In this document: positions 1 through 12,000 of the stretch, one piece after another
Layout: every line of letters starts with the position of its first letter
How positions within the stretch are numbered: the stretch's first letter is position 1
Assembly (NCBI GenBank): GCA_964035015.1
Contig: OZ035998.1
Coordinates: forward strand, 37,822,559 to 37,886,558
Length of the DNA: 64,000 bases
Direction of reading: 5' to 3'
From: Corallium rubrum
Taxonomy: Eukaryota; Cnidaria; Anthozoa; Scleralcyonacea; Coralliidae
Program-made: the position numbers and the translations under genes
Notes under the pieces: model-generated
The model's database searches: none
The model's input: only the letters and a program-made list of their open reading frames with translations
Told to the model about the DNA's origin: nothing

Positions 1-236
1 CCGTCTTTGTTCTCTAACAAAGGCAACATTCGCAACCACGATGATGAGTCGTAGTGCTTTCTTCTGACCGGGAAGCAGATTACTAATGTTGCCTTTTGCG
101 GTAATAATTTAGTAATCATTGATGACCTTTCGTTCTTCGGAAGGATAGGGAGGAAGAAAGCATATTCTGAGTGGTTCTTCTCCAACTAATTAAAATATTA
201 AATGATAGCCCCTGTCTAACGAGTAAACCAGGTTAA

Positions 237-354
237 TAATAAGTATAGGTTATTTTGAGGCCACGAGGGGATATGTGATTTATTCACCGAGGGCGAATCC
301 CGAGGTGAATAAACACATATCCCCGAGGGGCCTCAAAATAACGTACTTATTTTT
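237..354. repeat. Hairpin MITE
   Basis: The arms beginning ATAAGTA and sharing GGTTATTTTGAGGCC are reverse complements around a GC-richer loop that includes ACCGAGGGCGAATCCCGAGGT. The whole 118 bp unit folds on itself, as short foldback MITEs do. Confidence 0.6.
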
Positions 355-597
355 CACATGGCGCGAGGTTGACAGGATTTCATTAGATAAGAAGTGGTGC
401 GGGGGATATTAGACGGGAAGATTAGATGACTAGATGAGAATATCATAGCGATCGAGGAATGGTAGAGGGGAATATTAGAGCCTTAGAGGGGAATATTAGA
501 GGGTAATATTAACCTATTGTTTTGCCAGGGGCTATTGAATATATTCCCCTAAAAGAACAAAGGAAACTGAGGCATGTGAAAAATAAGGTATTACTCC

Positions 598-670
598 GAG
601 TGACGAACCATACCGGACAAGTAGAGAAAACTCTACTTGGCCCGGCTGGGATTCGAACCTTCGGTTTACT
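598..670 (-). repeat. tRNA-derived SINE fragment
   Basis: On the minus strand it carries GGTTCGAATCCCAGCC, a good RNA polymerase III B-box/T-arm, followed by GTAGAGTTTTCTCTAC and a conserved GGTATGGTTCGTCACT. The same module recurs at 1686-1770 (+) and 15312-15392 (-), which shows an interspersed family rather than a tRNA gene. Confidence 0.55.
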
Positions 671-720
671 AGTCCGATGGTTAAAACAAGGTCGTGAGTT
701 CGAGCAGTGGCTTCGCTCGT

Positions 721-749
<29 letters not shown>
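721..749. repeat. Poly-G run (29 G)
   Basis: This is a homopolymer of 29 G followed by GACGTGTCCCCCC. A similar G-run followed by GACAC and C-runs occurs at 32491, so the run may belong to a dispersed element. Homopolymer length is prone to sequencing error. Confidence 0.8.
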
Positions 750-751
<2 letters not shown>

Positions 752-1029
752 GTGTCCCCCCAGTTCTCTTCAAGACCAATTTTGAGATTCTTCCAAATCC
801 GGTGAGAAACGTTGGGGGGCGGGGGTATGCAATGACTCCAAGTGCTCAGCTCACACCGCTAGCTGGACAAGTAGTTTACAAGTGTGTGAGTGTGTTTTTC
901 ATATCTTTTCTTGCGTTAGTTCACTCAGGGCCGTATCCAGGCGGTTTGAGACGCCGGTACACCGGTTTGGGCGTCCAAACTAGGCGCCCAAAAATATAAA
1001 CTAACTACAATCTGAGAGTTTTTTCAAAA

Positions 1030-1150
1030 ACCGTACAAGAATTTAAAAATCACCCCTCAGAATGTAAAAATTCACATCTCAAAATGTAGGAAATGGCATT
1101 TTCTAAATTTCATAATTTTCCGGGGGGCATGCCCCCGGACCCCCTAGAGC
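1030..1150 (+). repeat. Dispersed repeat with CCGGGGGGCATGCCCCCGG palindrome
   Basis: It contains 'cacccctcagaatg', a 'ggaaatggcattt' stretch and a palindromic GGGGGGCATGCCCCCGGACC ending near CCCCCTAGA. Related copies lie at about 2140-2250 (-), 32870-32965 and 33675-33782. It is probably the end of a DNA transposon or a retroelement tail; the family is not identified. Confidence 0.55.
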
Positions 1151-1192
1151 GTTTCTACTATGTGTTAGGTCCACACAATATTTTGGGTTAAT

Positions 1193-1412
1193 AATTGTCA
1201 GTTGTTTGCTGTACAAGCTGTGTTAGTTAGTAATACTCAGAAAACTCTGAGCTCTAAGCGGGACTCGAACCCACAACCTTTTGAATGCTAGCCAGACGCT
1301 CTAACCATTGAGCCACAAGAACACAGATAGCGGAGCAAGGTTAATTAAGGTACTTATACCTTAGACTGTGCCCAGTCCTCTAGGAACGAGTCTTAACCGC
1401 TCGGTTACAAGT
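1193..1412 (-). repeat. tRNA-like TIR element, truncated copy
   Basis: The minus strand holds an A-box-like TGGCTCAATGG and a B-box GGTTCGAGTCC with tRNA spacing (about 1262-1315). The flank AATTGTCAGTTGTTTGCTGT matches the end of the complete copy at 57027-57298. The second terminal repeat is missing here, so this copy is truncated. The loop would read AGC at the anticodon, but the anticodon stem pairs poorly, so a working tRNA is unlikely. Confidence 0.6.
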
Positions 1413-1599
1413 ATTTGTTGGTCTACAAGTCGCGTTGTAACAGTAAGTTTCCAGTTAAACACTGTTATTTTATTGGGTTAAGTTTACGAATGTTTGGGGG
1501 GTTAAGGTTAATGCACCCGAAACGATCATATATATTTTAAAATCACAATTATCTATATAAAAACTATTATATAGAATTAACATCAAGTACCAACAATTA

Positions 1600-1654
1600 T
1601 GACGTCATATACCGATGACGTCATATACCTATGATGTCATATAACGATGACGTC
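1600..1654. repeat. 16 bp tandem repeat of CRE-like palindromes
   Basis: Four near-identical 16 bp units each contain TGACGTCAT (one reads TGATGTCAT) followed by ATAC or ATAA. TGACGTCA is the CREB/ATF consensus. No gene start is close, so any regulatory role is speculative. Confidence 0.6.
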
Positions 1655-1685
1655 ATCATTTTGTCTTCCCCACTCTCCCAGGTCT

Positions 1686-1770
1686 GGCGACGCCACTGGG
1701 TTCCAGTCCCAGCCAGGCCAAATAGAGTTTTCTCTACTTGTTCGGTATGGTTCATCACTCGAAGCCAGTA
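1686..1770 (+). repeat. tRNA-derived SINE fragment
   Basis: Carries GTTCCAGTCCCAGCC, then TAGAGTTTTCTCTAC and GGTATGGTTCATCACT, on the opposite strand to the related copies at 598 and 15312. Confidence 0.5.
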
Positions 1771-2139
1771 ACACATTATTATTCTCCACCCGGAGTTCAC
1801 TGTCCCATAATAATTATTCAAGAGTAAAGTTAATTTAAACATCGTCCGTCATGTCGCCTTCGCAGTCACTTCTGTTAAACCTCGATTCAAAACCGTTAAG
1901 AAACTGAACGGAGGCGCGGATGAGGGGAGAATGGAAAGAAGTAAGGAGAACACGAAGCCTCGCCAGAAGCCACACCCAATGCAACGTGTATACGTGGGCG
2001 CAGATGTTCCACATTCTACGTCAGTGGCGGATACAGGATTTTTGCAAGGGGGGTGACTATAAGGTGCTCAGTTGTTTCTTTCAGAATATTTAACAAGGAC
2101 GGGGCAAAACAGGCAAAACTACGTGGGGGCAGGGTGGCG

Positions 2140-2250
2140 CCGAAGATGCAACAAACTTCCAGGGGGGTCCGGCGGCATGCTCCCCCGGAAAAATTTTGAA
2201 TTTTAGAGTCTCTGAAATAGCATTTCCTGCATTTTGAGGGGGATTTGAAA
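2140..2250 (-). repeat. Dispersed repeat, minus-strand copy of the 1030 family
   Basis: Shows GGGGGGTCCGGCGGCATGCTC followed by AAATTTTGAATTTTAGAGTC and a pyrimidine-rich 'aaatgc'-type segment, the inverted form of the repeat near 1030 and 33675. Confidence 0.5.
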
Positions 2251-3332
2251 GAGTTTTGAAGGATATAAATTACAAAACAAGATACCCAAATATATGAATA
2301 CACCATATGTCGTCATTGTCGTGGACTCATGGGGATATGTTTTATACATTTATGTTCCAAAATTACTATGTATATTCAGATTTCAGATTGAGATTGTATA
2401 CAATACGTCTATATAATCATGATTCTTACTGTTTTAAAATTGGGGTTTCACATTTACAAGATATTAGCGTATCATGATGTCCAATTTTATTGCAAAGGAG
2501 AGGCCATAGCTACGGCCTGTATCAATAAGCATTGTTATACAATATAATTTATGCACGTTTTACACACAACAGTAACTGTTGTGATTTGTATAAACAGTTG
2601 CTAGTGTATCGCTGTATAATCCTGTATTGGTTGGGGCAGGGAAGGGGGGTGACTAGTCACCCAGTCACCCCCCTGTATCCGCCCCTGCAAGTGCTTTTGC
2701 CAGAAATCGGCATGTGAATGTGGCTTTGCTGAAAGTTGTCTTTTTATGGGTTATCCTGCATAGACAGATGCTCTAGAGTGCAAATTTCTCATAAAAATCA
2801 TGTTTTTGTACTTGGAATGTAATTGTAACTATACAATTTTTCTTAAAAAAATTGTTTCAGAAAGGATGTTTTCTAAAAAAATGGTGTTTCGGAAAGGGAA
2901 CGGTCACCAATGATTACTAAATTATTACCGTAAAGGCAACATTAGTAATCTGCTTCCCGCTCAGAAGAAAGCACTACAACTCATCATCGTGGTTGCGAAT
3001 GTTGTCTTTGTTAGAGAACAAAGACGGGACACGTACTATGGAAGTGATCCTAAAAAGTACGGTTTTAATTTTGAGATTTAATTTTAGAATATTTATGTCA
3101 ACTTTATTCATTTTAAATTGTGGGATAATGCAACAACGTTTTATGAAAATCTTCTGCTTCTTATATATCTAAACAATTAATTTTTGAAAATTTTTATGGC
3201 AATTATATTGTAAGGTTTCAAATGCTTCTCGACAATATCAGGTCAGCTTTAAGAAAAATTTGATTTTAAGGAATTTAAAGAGTGAAGACTTTCTAAACAA
3301 TTTTTTTCATTATCCCACAATTTAGAAGCGAG

Positions 3333-3460
3333 AAGCAGATCACTAACGTTGCCTTTACGGTAATAATTTAGTAATCATTGATCATGACTGTTCTTTGGAA
3401 AGACTGGGAGGGAATAAGCATATTCTGAGTGGTACTTCCCCTGCAAATAGACCTTCATAG
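3333..3460 (+). repeat. Third copy of the 3 kb-unit terminal repeat
   Basis: GAGAAGCAGATCACTAACGT through AAGCATATTCTGAGTGGTAC aligns with about 75-190 of the window, in the same orientation. It lies just outside the inverted-repeat unit, so the terminal sequence also exists as solo pieces. Confidence 0.55.
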
Positions 3461-3470
3461 TAGTAACTAA

Positions 3471-3597
3471 TTGAATATTCTTTTATGTGCATTTTAATAA
3501 GCCTTTGTAGCCTCGTTTGTGTGTCTGCAATTCAAAGAATGTTTGTTTCATAACGAGGCTAGGAAGGCTTATTTAGATGGACATAAAAGAATATTTA
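3471..3597. repeat. Hairpin MITE
   Basis: The ends TGAATATTCTTTTATGT and ACATAAAAGAATATTT are reverse complements, with inner AATAAGCCTT/AAGGCTTATT and CCTCGTT/AACGAGG also pairing. It is about 127 bp long. Confidence 0.6.
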
Positions 3598-3891
3598 AAG
3601 TGGTGGCCATTATGAAAGTGGTCTATAGAACAAAATTGTGATGAGTCAGTGAAGCTAACTTAAGTATTCTTTAAAGGTGAGGTAATACGGGCAACATTTT
3701 TCTACAACTTGAGATTAGTTAAAAACTTATCACAGCTTTTAGACTTTTAACCGCATTTTTTAAATTAAGGGATCCAGAAACATTTGCGTCAATTTTTTGA
3801 AAATTAAACTGAAACTGCATATAATATACAGAAATACACAATAACAACAGTGAATTTTCAACGCAGCCAGGTGAAGAATTAATCCAATATA

Positions 3892-4458
3892 GTAATGTAA
3901 CGTAACGTAATGTAATGTAATGTAATTAATGTAATGTAATGTAATGTAATGTAATGTAATGTAATGTAATGTAATGTAATGTAATGCAATGCAATGCAAT
4001 GCAATGCAATGCAATGCAGTGCAATGCAGTGCAATGCAGTGCAATGCAGTGCAATGCAGTGCAATGCAGTGCAATGCAGTGCAATGCAGTGCAATGCAGT
4101 GCAATGCAATGTAATGTTAATGTAATGCAATGCAATGCAATGCAATTGCAATGCAATGCAATGCAATGCAATGCAATGCAATGCAATGCAATGCAATGCA
4201 ATGCAATGCAATGCAATGCAATGCAATGCAATGCAATGCAATGCAATGCAATGCAATGCAATGCAATGCTATGTAATGCTATGTAATGCTATGTAATGCT
4301 ATGTAATGTAATGTAATGTAATGTAATGTAATGTAATGTAATGTAATGTAATGTAATGTAATGTAATGTAATGTAATGTAATGTAATGTAATGTAATGTA
4401 ATGTAATGTAATGTAATGTAATGTAATGTAATGTAATGTAATGTAATATAATGTAATA
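3892..4458. repeat. Pentanucleotide array TGTAA / TGCAA / TGCAG
   Basis: About 110 uninterrupted 5-mers. TGTAA units sit on both flanks, TGCAA units lie inside them, and alternating TGCAA/TGCAG units form one inner block (about 4011-4105). Reading frames through it give Met/Cys/Ile/Ala/Leu/His polymers and are not genes. Confidence 0.95.
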
Positions 4459-4520
4459 ATCACGATCGTATTTTGAACGAGCTTTAATAGCTCATAGGCG
4501 AAACGTGGTTAAATAAATTA

Positions 4521-4905
4521 TTCTATTCTATTCTATTCCACTCCACTCCCTCCCTCCACTCCACTCCACTCCACTCCACTCCACTCCACTCCACTCCACT
4601 CCACTCCACTCCACTCCACTCCACTCCACTCCACTCCACTCCACTCCACTCCACTCCACTCCACTCCACTCCACTCCACTCCACTCCACTCCACTCCACT
4701 CCCTCCACTCCTCCCTCCCCCTCCACTCCACTCCCTCCACTCCACTCCACTCCACTCCACTCCACTCCACTCCACTCCACTCCACTCCACTCCACTCCAC
4801 CCTCCACTCCACTCCACTCCACTCCACTCCATTCTATTCTATTCTATTCTATTCTATTCTATTCTATTCTATTCTATTCTATTCTATTCTATTCTATTCT
4901 ATTCC
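4521..4905. repeat. Pentanucleotide array TTCTA / CCACT
   Basis: TTCTA units flank a long CCACT core on both sides, with a few short CCCTC interruptions near 4700-4735. It is separated by only 60 bp from the preceding array of a different 5-mer. Confidence 0.95.
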
Positions 4906-5217
4906 CACTGCAGCTACTGAGAAAAATATATGTAGAAAAAAGTGTCTACATTTTGGCACACTCCGTGCACACAAACTAACTTGCGGCAAGTCGATGAAAT
5001 TAAATGACACTCTGAAGAACTTGAAAATGAATGCGGAGATGTATTTGTACATGTTTATTGGAGATGCGATTTAGTGTGTTTTGTTGAAATATTTTGTTTG
5101 GTTTAGGCTGTCAGGTGCATCCATAGATAATGGAGGGGAACTGGATAGGAAACTTCAAAAAACGATCTTACGAAACCGGAAACGATGTTTGCACAATTTG
5201 CTTCTGAAACTAAACAA

Positions 5218-5785
5218 TAGATCGTTTTTACTCACGTGATCGTTGGCCCATTGGGGCGGTGAAACAATACGAAATATTTGAATAAGATTAGAGCTAAGTT
5301 CCCATAGGATAAAGATGGTCAGGTCGACCTCACATCCAAAATTAAGGATTATCCTTAATTGTCAACTCGCCTAGAATTAAGGATAATCCTTAATTTTAAA
5401 TGAAAACTCTCCCCCATACCCCCAAGCCCTAACCACAACCCCCCGGAAACCCTAAACCTAACCACAACCCCCCGGAAACCCAAAACCTAACCACAACCCC
5501 CGGTAGCCCTAAGCCTAATCATAACCCTCCGGAAAAAAGTCCGATCTCTGACCCCGACCACAACACCCCTCTAGGATTTTTAGCTTTATGTGTTCAAGTT
5601 TAACATCCCGCTTGTGGGACAGATAAATTAAGGCCATGTCTTAATTGTAGCCCTATTTTAAAATTAAGGCCATGTCTTAATTCGAGCCCTATTTTACAAT
5701 TAAGATATACGCTTAATTTTGGTAAGAGATCGTGTTGAGATGGTACACCAATATGGCCGCCGTGACGTCAGATGAAAACGATCTA
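5218..5785. mobile_element. MITE with TAGATCGTTTT ends, expanded copy
   Basis: It starts TAGATCGTTTTTACTCACGT and ends GATGAAAACGATCTA; the inner parts (CACGTGATCG, CCATTGGGGC, CAATATGGCCGCC) match the short copy at 27295-27460. This copy also holds AATTAAGGAT palindromes (5340-5398), a C-rich minisatellite and repeated ATTAAGGCCATGTCTTAATT motifs (5627-5685). It ends about 220 bp before the likely MSL1 start codon, so it may overlap promoter or 5' UTR sequence. Confidence 0.7.
5402..5530. repeat. CCCTAA/CCACAACCCCC minisatellite
   Basis: Three to four units of about 30 bp with the pattern CCCTAAACCTAACCACAACC then CCCCGGAAA. It resembles degenerate telomeric C-strand sequence but lacks a regular 6 bp period. 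Confidence 0.6.
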
Positions 5786-6004
5786 TAGTGTAATATCACT
5801 TAAGTCAGTAGTGTCTGATTTTAGCCATGGCCCCTTATAAGTTGTCAATTCCTACTAAATATTTCCATAAAACGGTGCTGATAGACAGCGGTTTTCTCAA
5901 AAAAAAATTATACCGGAAGTGTTGTGAGATTAACTGAAATCGAGGCTATTGTTCAGGACACATGGGAACATCAGCAGAGTCAGAGTGTTGATCAATGTCG
6001 CCAG

Positions 6005-9000
6005 ATGAGCTTGGCTTTTAGCTGGAAGAAAACGTTCGATAGAGCGTGTAACGTATTTTTCCCAATGGTTATGGCTACGGAGTCTGGCAGACTGGACGAT
6101 GCACACGAAGAAGAGAGCAGTTTGTCTATGCCGAACAAGATAAATCCAAAATGTGTCGGGAATTCATTCACACAATTACCTGCCGACAGGAACGGTGTAA
6201 TATCGCGGCCGAAATTGACCAGTTGGCACACTTCTGTCGGAAGCAACAAAAGTGAAGAACAATCGTCACCTAGTCTAGATTTAGTGACTTCAAATGGAGA
6301 ACCTTGTGAAAGTGTGGAGGTCAAATTGCCGTGTGCTAACAATGATGGTTCAAACAATAACTTGAAGTCGTCTGACGTTTCGCCATCGAATCTTCGCCAG
6401 TTGTTGCTGTTACATTTGGACTTAATTCATCAGCAACAACAACAAATTCAAGAGAAGGACAAGGAAATTGTACAGTTGAAGACTGATAAAGAACAGGTAG
6501 GGTGTTTTTTTTTGTGAACTCGGTAGAGTCTTATTAATGACCGGGGTCATGCAGTTACGTATGAACACGGTATTAAAATCAGCGAAATTTTATTCTTCAA
6601 CTTTATACGGATATATTTCAGACGTGAAACCTATTTGTTTTGTCGGTCAGCGGTAGTACACTTTAAGAACACATTGCGCAATATCGCATAATTAAGATTC
6701 GTCGAAACTTTCATGCATAAAACCGTCATGCACAATTATATTTTTACTAGAAATACATAAACGCAACAACCCCTCGCCCGCTTTAACGTGTTTTTTTTTT
6801 GTAACCCCTCCTCCTCGATGTTCAAAGCCAAAGGAAAATGTTCAGTCGAAAATAATCCTGTAACAGTGGTTGAAGAAAAGAGTACTTAAATGAACTCTGG
6901 TAGCAGAGGATAGTTTGGTTATAAAACATATTTTGTTTACTCGAGGTTTTGAAAGGTTTTTTTTAGTAAGCCTTTAAATGGCTTCCAATGTACATGTTTT
7001 GATGGAAAAAAAGCCATGACAATGTCAACGATCTTGCAAGTTTTTAAAAGGTTTCCATGCATGATAATCTGAAAATTAATAGCCCAACAACAAAATATAA
7101 TATAGATGAAAACAAACCACAGTCTACTTGGACCAGCGAGATGAAGCAAAATGCAGATCTTGATTTGAAAATCAATAAAAATAATGAAGAAAATATGCCA
7201 CGTCCTATAGAAAAACTCGATCTAGACTGGCGTCTTCAGCAAGACACGTCGACGAAATAAACTGTAATAACTTTAAAACCAGCAATTGAAACAAAGCACA
7301 AATAAACAGTATTAATCGGACAGCACTATCAAGGTGGGGAAAAAAACTTATTTGAAAATATTGATGAGAAAACAGGAAAAATGCTTGTCACAATGCCACG
7401 TATTATAAACTCACGTTTTAACTTTTAAGAAAACAGCTGTTTTAAACCTTGCTGTTTCTCTCGATATAATCATGCACTACACTTTCCCGTTGCCTTCTCT
7501 CTGTAGTATACAATATGTTTACCGTTTTTTCTCACTTCCTCAGTTTGTTAGCTTCCCTTTTCTTTGCTAAGCAAATAACTTTCGTCTCTTCCACTGGTTC
7601 GTTGTCGTTGTGACAGTCCTGTACGTTTCTCAATCTTTTCGACTTTCCCTCAACGCTTTTCCTTCGAGTTAATGCTTCTTGTCGCATCTGCTTAAAGTTT
7701 TCTTGCTTTATTGAACTGCATTTCTCTTTCCATTGTATATTTATATAGTTTTTTTCACCCAAAACACATTCTTGGTGAAAAGATTTTGCCCAATAGGTTA
7801 CCAGTGCCCAAAAATCCTCGCCGCGCAAATGACCTACCATACTCCTATATAAATAAACTCGATGCGAGATTTGACCGGCCTTGTAAACTCGCGTATAAGG
7901 GATTTTACACCGGTCGGGATTAGCACCCTCTCCCCGGACGGCGCTTCGCACCGTCCGGGCTCGGGGATAAAAAAGATGAGTAAACATTTATAGTTATAAG
8001 TTATAACTTATAACTATAAATGGCTGGTTATAAGCGATCTTTTAAAAATGGTTATAAGTTTCTTTGGACTGTCTGCCTAAAGCAGTTCATTGAGAAATAT
8101 AGAGTAGAGTACAGTTTTATAGGTCAATGGAAATAAGGTTTCTGCTTACCACACTCTACATTTATGGCCATTTATAATGTACTGTAACATGATAATATAA
8201 AAACAGGTATAACGTAGAATTCAATGTCCTTATAATTACAGTCAAACCGGGTGTTCTCTTGCGAGCTACATTGCATGATGCAACATTGCAATGTTGATTG
8301 ACAAGTTCCGTTGAGCAATTTGCAAACATTTTGGGAATATTTATTTCTACTACCATTTGCATGGCTGAAAATACATTAAATACTATCTACCCACCAACAG
8401 TAATATTTTAAACACAAATTTGTATATTTACTCAAAAGAAAGATGAACCTTTAAAGGAATCTACTGAGGAATCTTCACGAGATGTTTGCAAGTTGCTCAA
8501 GCCAAATTGACAATCAACATTGCAATGTTGCGGCACAATATTGCAAAGTTGCATGCAAGAGAACATCCGGTTTGACTGTAAATTAGAATGATGATAAAAT
8601 ACACACACAGTCACAGTACTTAATCCTTTGAAATTTGCATGGTGACAAATTGTAACAGTTTTAACACTTTTCCTACTAGACTTCTTTCCCTGGCAAGCAA
8701 AATCATCTGGTGTTTTCTTAGCCTGTTATCGTGGTGAGCTTACAGTGCTGAGTAAAATACTAAATGGCCACCACAGTATGGAATTGGGTTAAGCCTGAAT
8801 TTGTGAACACCACTTTTATTATTTGTTTAGCTTTTAAATGTGTTAACTTACACCTTGTGTTGGCTGACATTATTTTATGAACCAAATAACTGGGTAGGGA
8901 CAGATCTAGCTGAAAATCTCACTGTAGCAAATTAGGGGGGTCCAATAGTTTTCTACTGGAAATTTTTGAAATCTGAAACTCGAAGAAACACCATTTCTTG

Positions 9001-12000
9001 CTATTGAGCAAAGATTTTCCATTAATGTTTAACCATATGTGATTCAAATTTATATAAAGAAAAACCCCAAATACAATTACATGTATATAGGGAAACAATA
9101 ATTATCAAAAGTAATGCTTATTAAATACTAGAGATTGCCAACCCTCTTTAGTCAAAGACAAGATATACAGCTATTTCAATAAACGTTGGTAAGAGGCGTC
9201 AATCCTACGCAACAAGAGCAAAAGGGAGTATGGGTAGAAATCACCGAAACAATAAAAGCACATAAATATATGTACATAACGATTTACAATATCGAGCCAT
9301 GCCTCGACATTACAGTGAAGATGTTGGTGGCGAGTGGTTTGGATGGTTGATAACCTCGGCATCACAATTGAGCAAGTTGCTATTTATTTGAGAGTATCTG
9401 CTTGTTATACAACGCTATACAATGCCACACAATGCTATATGTACAGTGGCGTCGAGAAGTTTTTAACATTTTTTGCGTGTAGTGTGGGTGTAGTTTGGGT
9501 GTAGTACACGGAAAAACTACACACACTTTCCGTGTAGTACACGGAAAAACTACACGCACTTTCCATGTAGCACATGGAACTACACCCACGATGATGTTAA
9601 GAAACTTCTGGGTGCCACTGTAGAAAAATTTAGCTTGGGGAAGAGTAGCCTCAGAGAAACTAGGGAGACCAATTTCTAGTCTCTCGACATTTCACTCGCC
9701 ATTGCCAGCCAGCCAACTATTGAATTTCCTTTTCTACACATACATGTACTCCCTTTTGGTCTGGTTGCGTAGGCTTGACACCTCTTACCAACAACGTTTA
9801 TTGAAGTAGCAAATAGCTGTATTTAATTAATACTGTTCAACATCACTCTTTGGTACCATAGAACTGAATGTCTTCCAGATTATAGTCTTAACCCCTTGGT
9901 TCATTCAACCAATTAACCCTTTGACTGTAAAAAAGTAGAGTGTTGCATTTGCAGTGTTTTAGATAGAGCAAAGTGAAAAGGTGGTAAACTACTGAGATTT
10001 TTAGTAACAAAACTGCCATTTTTGGCAGTCTTTTGTGCAGTCCTTCAACAGAGTGAAATGAGGGGTTTCACTCTGATGTAGGGCTCCGCTCGACACGTCA
10101 GTTTCCCATTACCAAAAATTTCTGGTTTAGCACTTTTTCACATTGCTCTAACCCTTTCTCTGACACTTGATGAGTAAAAGTGTCTGGGTTTATATGGAGT
10201 AAAATAACAAAGGGGCCAGTTTTAGCTGAAGGATTATAGTCAAACATTCAAACCGGATGTTTTCTTGCATATGACTTTGCAATATTGATAGTAACGCAAC
10301 ATAGCAATTTTGATTGGTAGATTCAATCAGCAACTGCCAAACGCTTTATCACGATTCCTTGATGGGTTGCTTAAAATATTGGTTATACTTGAAGGTAAGG
10401 CTTTAACTTTAGGTATAGAATTTCGCATTATCCAAAGTTTTGGATTTAAAATGATTTTTTAGGGCAAGCCGTTGAGGAATCGTGATAAAGTGTTTGCAGG
10501 TTGCTGATTGAATTGATCAATTAAAATTGCAGTGTTGTGTATCAATATTGCAAAGTTCACGCAAGAGGACATCTGGTTTGACTATAATATGATGTTTTTC
10601 CCCCCTTTTTAATCTCTCTCTTTTCTATTTGTTCAATTATTTGAAAAAGATGTTTTAAAAGTATAGTTAATTTAAGTACTGTAAATTAATTGTAAGTTAG
10701 AGTGCTTCAATTAAGTGCAGTATACACAGTGTCAGTAAATGTTTTATTTCTTCCAAGCTTGAAGCCCGGATTAAGCGCATGGAAAGAAGAATGGCAGTCA
10801 GGGGACATAGTGGTGATTATAATGAGGAAAACAAACCTATCTTATCAACGCCTGGCTCAACTAAAGCTAAAAATCTTTTACAAAAACGGTTTGAAAAAAA
10901 AATTGTTTAATTTATAATACATTGTATTGTATCAGTAGTTAGGGTTACTGTTTTTAAATTCAGATAATTATCCCTGTACAATTATTTATTTTAGGCATTT
11001 TCTACTCACTACAAACCTTATCCAAATAAGTCAAGTTATATGATTATTAAATTTAGGCTTTTCTATGAGTTTCCATTTCTACACCCAATGTTGGAAAATT
11101 CTTTGTTCAAATTAGGCAAGAAATCTGAGCTGAGATTGGCTCAACAAATTGCAGCCTTTGAAAACAGTAAAAAATTGTATGGTTATCTAGCCTTTGTCAA
11201 CCCCCGCTTCCTCAAAATGGAATGCCTGCTATGCAGGCTTATACTGTAATTATAGGTATTGTGTGGCAAGTTTTGAGGTTTTGTGCAATATAATGATTTT
11301 GATTTTTAATATCTCAGGAAACCGTCCATCACTGAGTTAATCAGACGAAAGAGTATTCCTGCTGCTGCACCTGTGTTGATGTCATCTAAGATAGCTCAAG
11401 ATGTCAGTCTTGATACTTGCTTAAGAACTGAAACTCTTTATCTTGACAATGAAAACAACATGCGGAAAGGAAATGTTGAGAAAGTTCAAGAAAATACTGA
11501 ACAGCCAACAACGTCCAGTTATGTACCAAGTAGGTTCATTCGTTTAATTACTCCCTATTTGTGCATATTTAAAGGAATTAATTTGGCTTATATGTGTGAT
11601 TATACAGTATCTTTTTCAGTTGCTATTTAAGAAATAGAAAACATTTTCCGTGTTTCCATAGAGTTATAGAAACACGAGTGGAAGTTTGGGAGAACAAGAA
11701 ATTGCCACGCCATTTCGAGTTCTTCCAAACTTCCACAAGTGTTTCTATAACTGTATGGGAACACGGAAAAAAATGTTTTCTATTTCCTTTATAAAATAAC
11801 CTGTCGAAAATAGGTATAGAACGTAAAAATAATCACTGCATCAAAGCGTAAATTCTCCTTACTCTTCATAATAGCGTATCCTACACCGTAATGATAGCGT
11901 ATCCTACACCGTAATGATGGCGTATTGAATGGCGTGGACCTTGCCGTTTTTCCATAAAGTTATAGAAACACGGCTTTCAACCAATCGCCGCGTTTGTTTT

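Larger units (their letters stand above)
1..3027. repeat. 3 kb unit bounded by ~140 bp inverted repeats
   Basis: The first ~150 bases return in inverted orientation at about 2888-3027, both ending at CCGTCTTTGTTCTCTAACAA, with roughly 90% identity by eye. The interior holds a hairpin, SINE-like pieces and a G-run but no protein gene that I recognise. It may be a non-autonomous DNA transposon with long terminal inverted repeats. The left end coincides with the window edge, so its true boundary and any target duplication cannot be seen. The part 1420-1600 and 2250-2888 shows nothing recognisable. Confidence 0.6.
6497..10757 (+). other. MSL1 intron 1
   Basis: A 4.3 kb intron between two halves of the coiled coil. 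It contains MITEs (8237, 9163, 10235), small hairpins near 7933-8021, and two unexplained short reading frames (7054-7260 and 7532-7987). No conserved gene is recognised inside it. The stretch 8581-9162 shows nothing recognisable. Confidence 0.8.

Noticed and set aside
1262..1325. tRNA gene on the minus strand (and again at 57080-57140)
   Set aside because: A and B boxes are good, but the anticodon and acceptor stems pair poorly and both copies sit inside the same repeat family.
3760..4286. Long open frames of repeating His/Cys/Ile/Ala/Leu or Met/Gln/Cys/Asn
   Set aside because: They are translations of the TGCAA/TGTAA array; a 5 bp unit stays open in several frames on both strands at once.
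4523..4832. Open frames of repeating Val-Glu-Trp-Ser-Gly
   Set aside because: Translation of the CCACT array in three overlapping frames; no start context or homology.
5402..5530. Interstitial telomere
   Set aside because: CCCTAA occurs only within ~30 bp units with other sequence, and there is no regular hexamer run. The TTAGGG-like stretch near 53465-53540 was rejected for the same reason.
8237..10586. Direct-repeat array of CRISPR type
   Set aside because: The repeats are inverted, widely spaced and eukaryotic MITE-like; no regular spacer pattern exists anywhere in the window.
11040..11249. Extra MSL1 exon
   Set aside because: Joining exon 2 (10888) directly to exon 3 (11318) restores the codon CGG and a continuous frame; including this stretch adds poorly conserved hydrophobic sequence.
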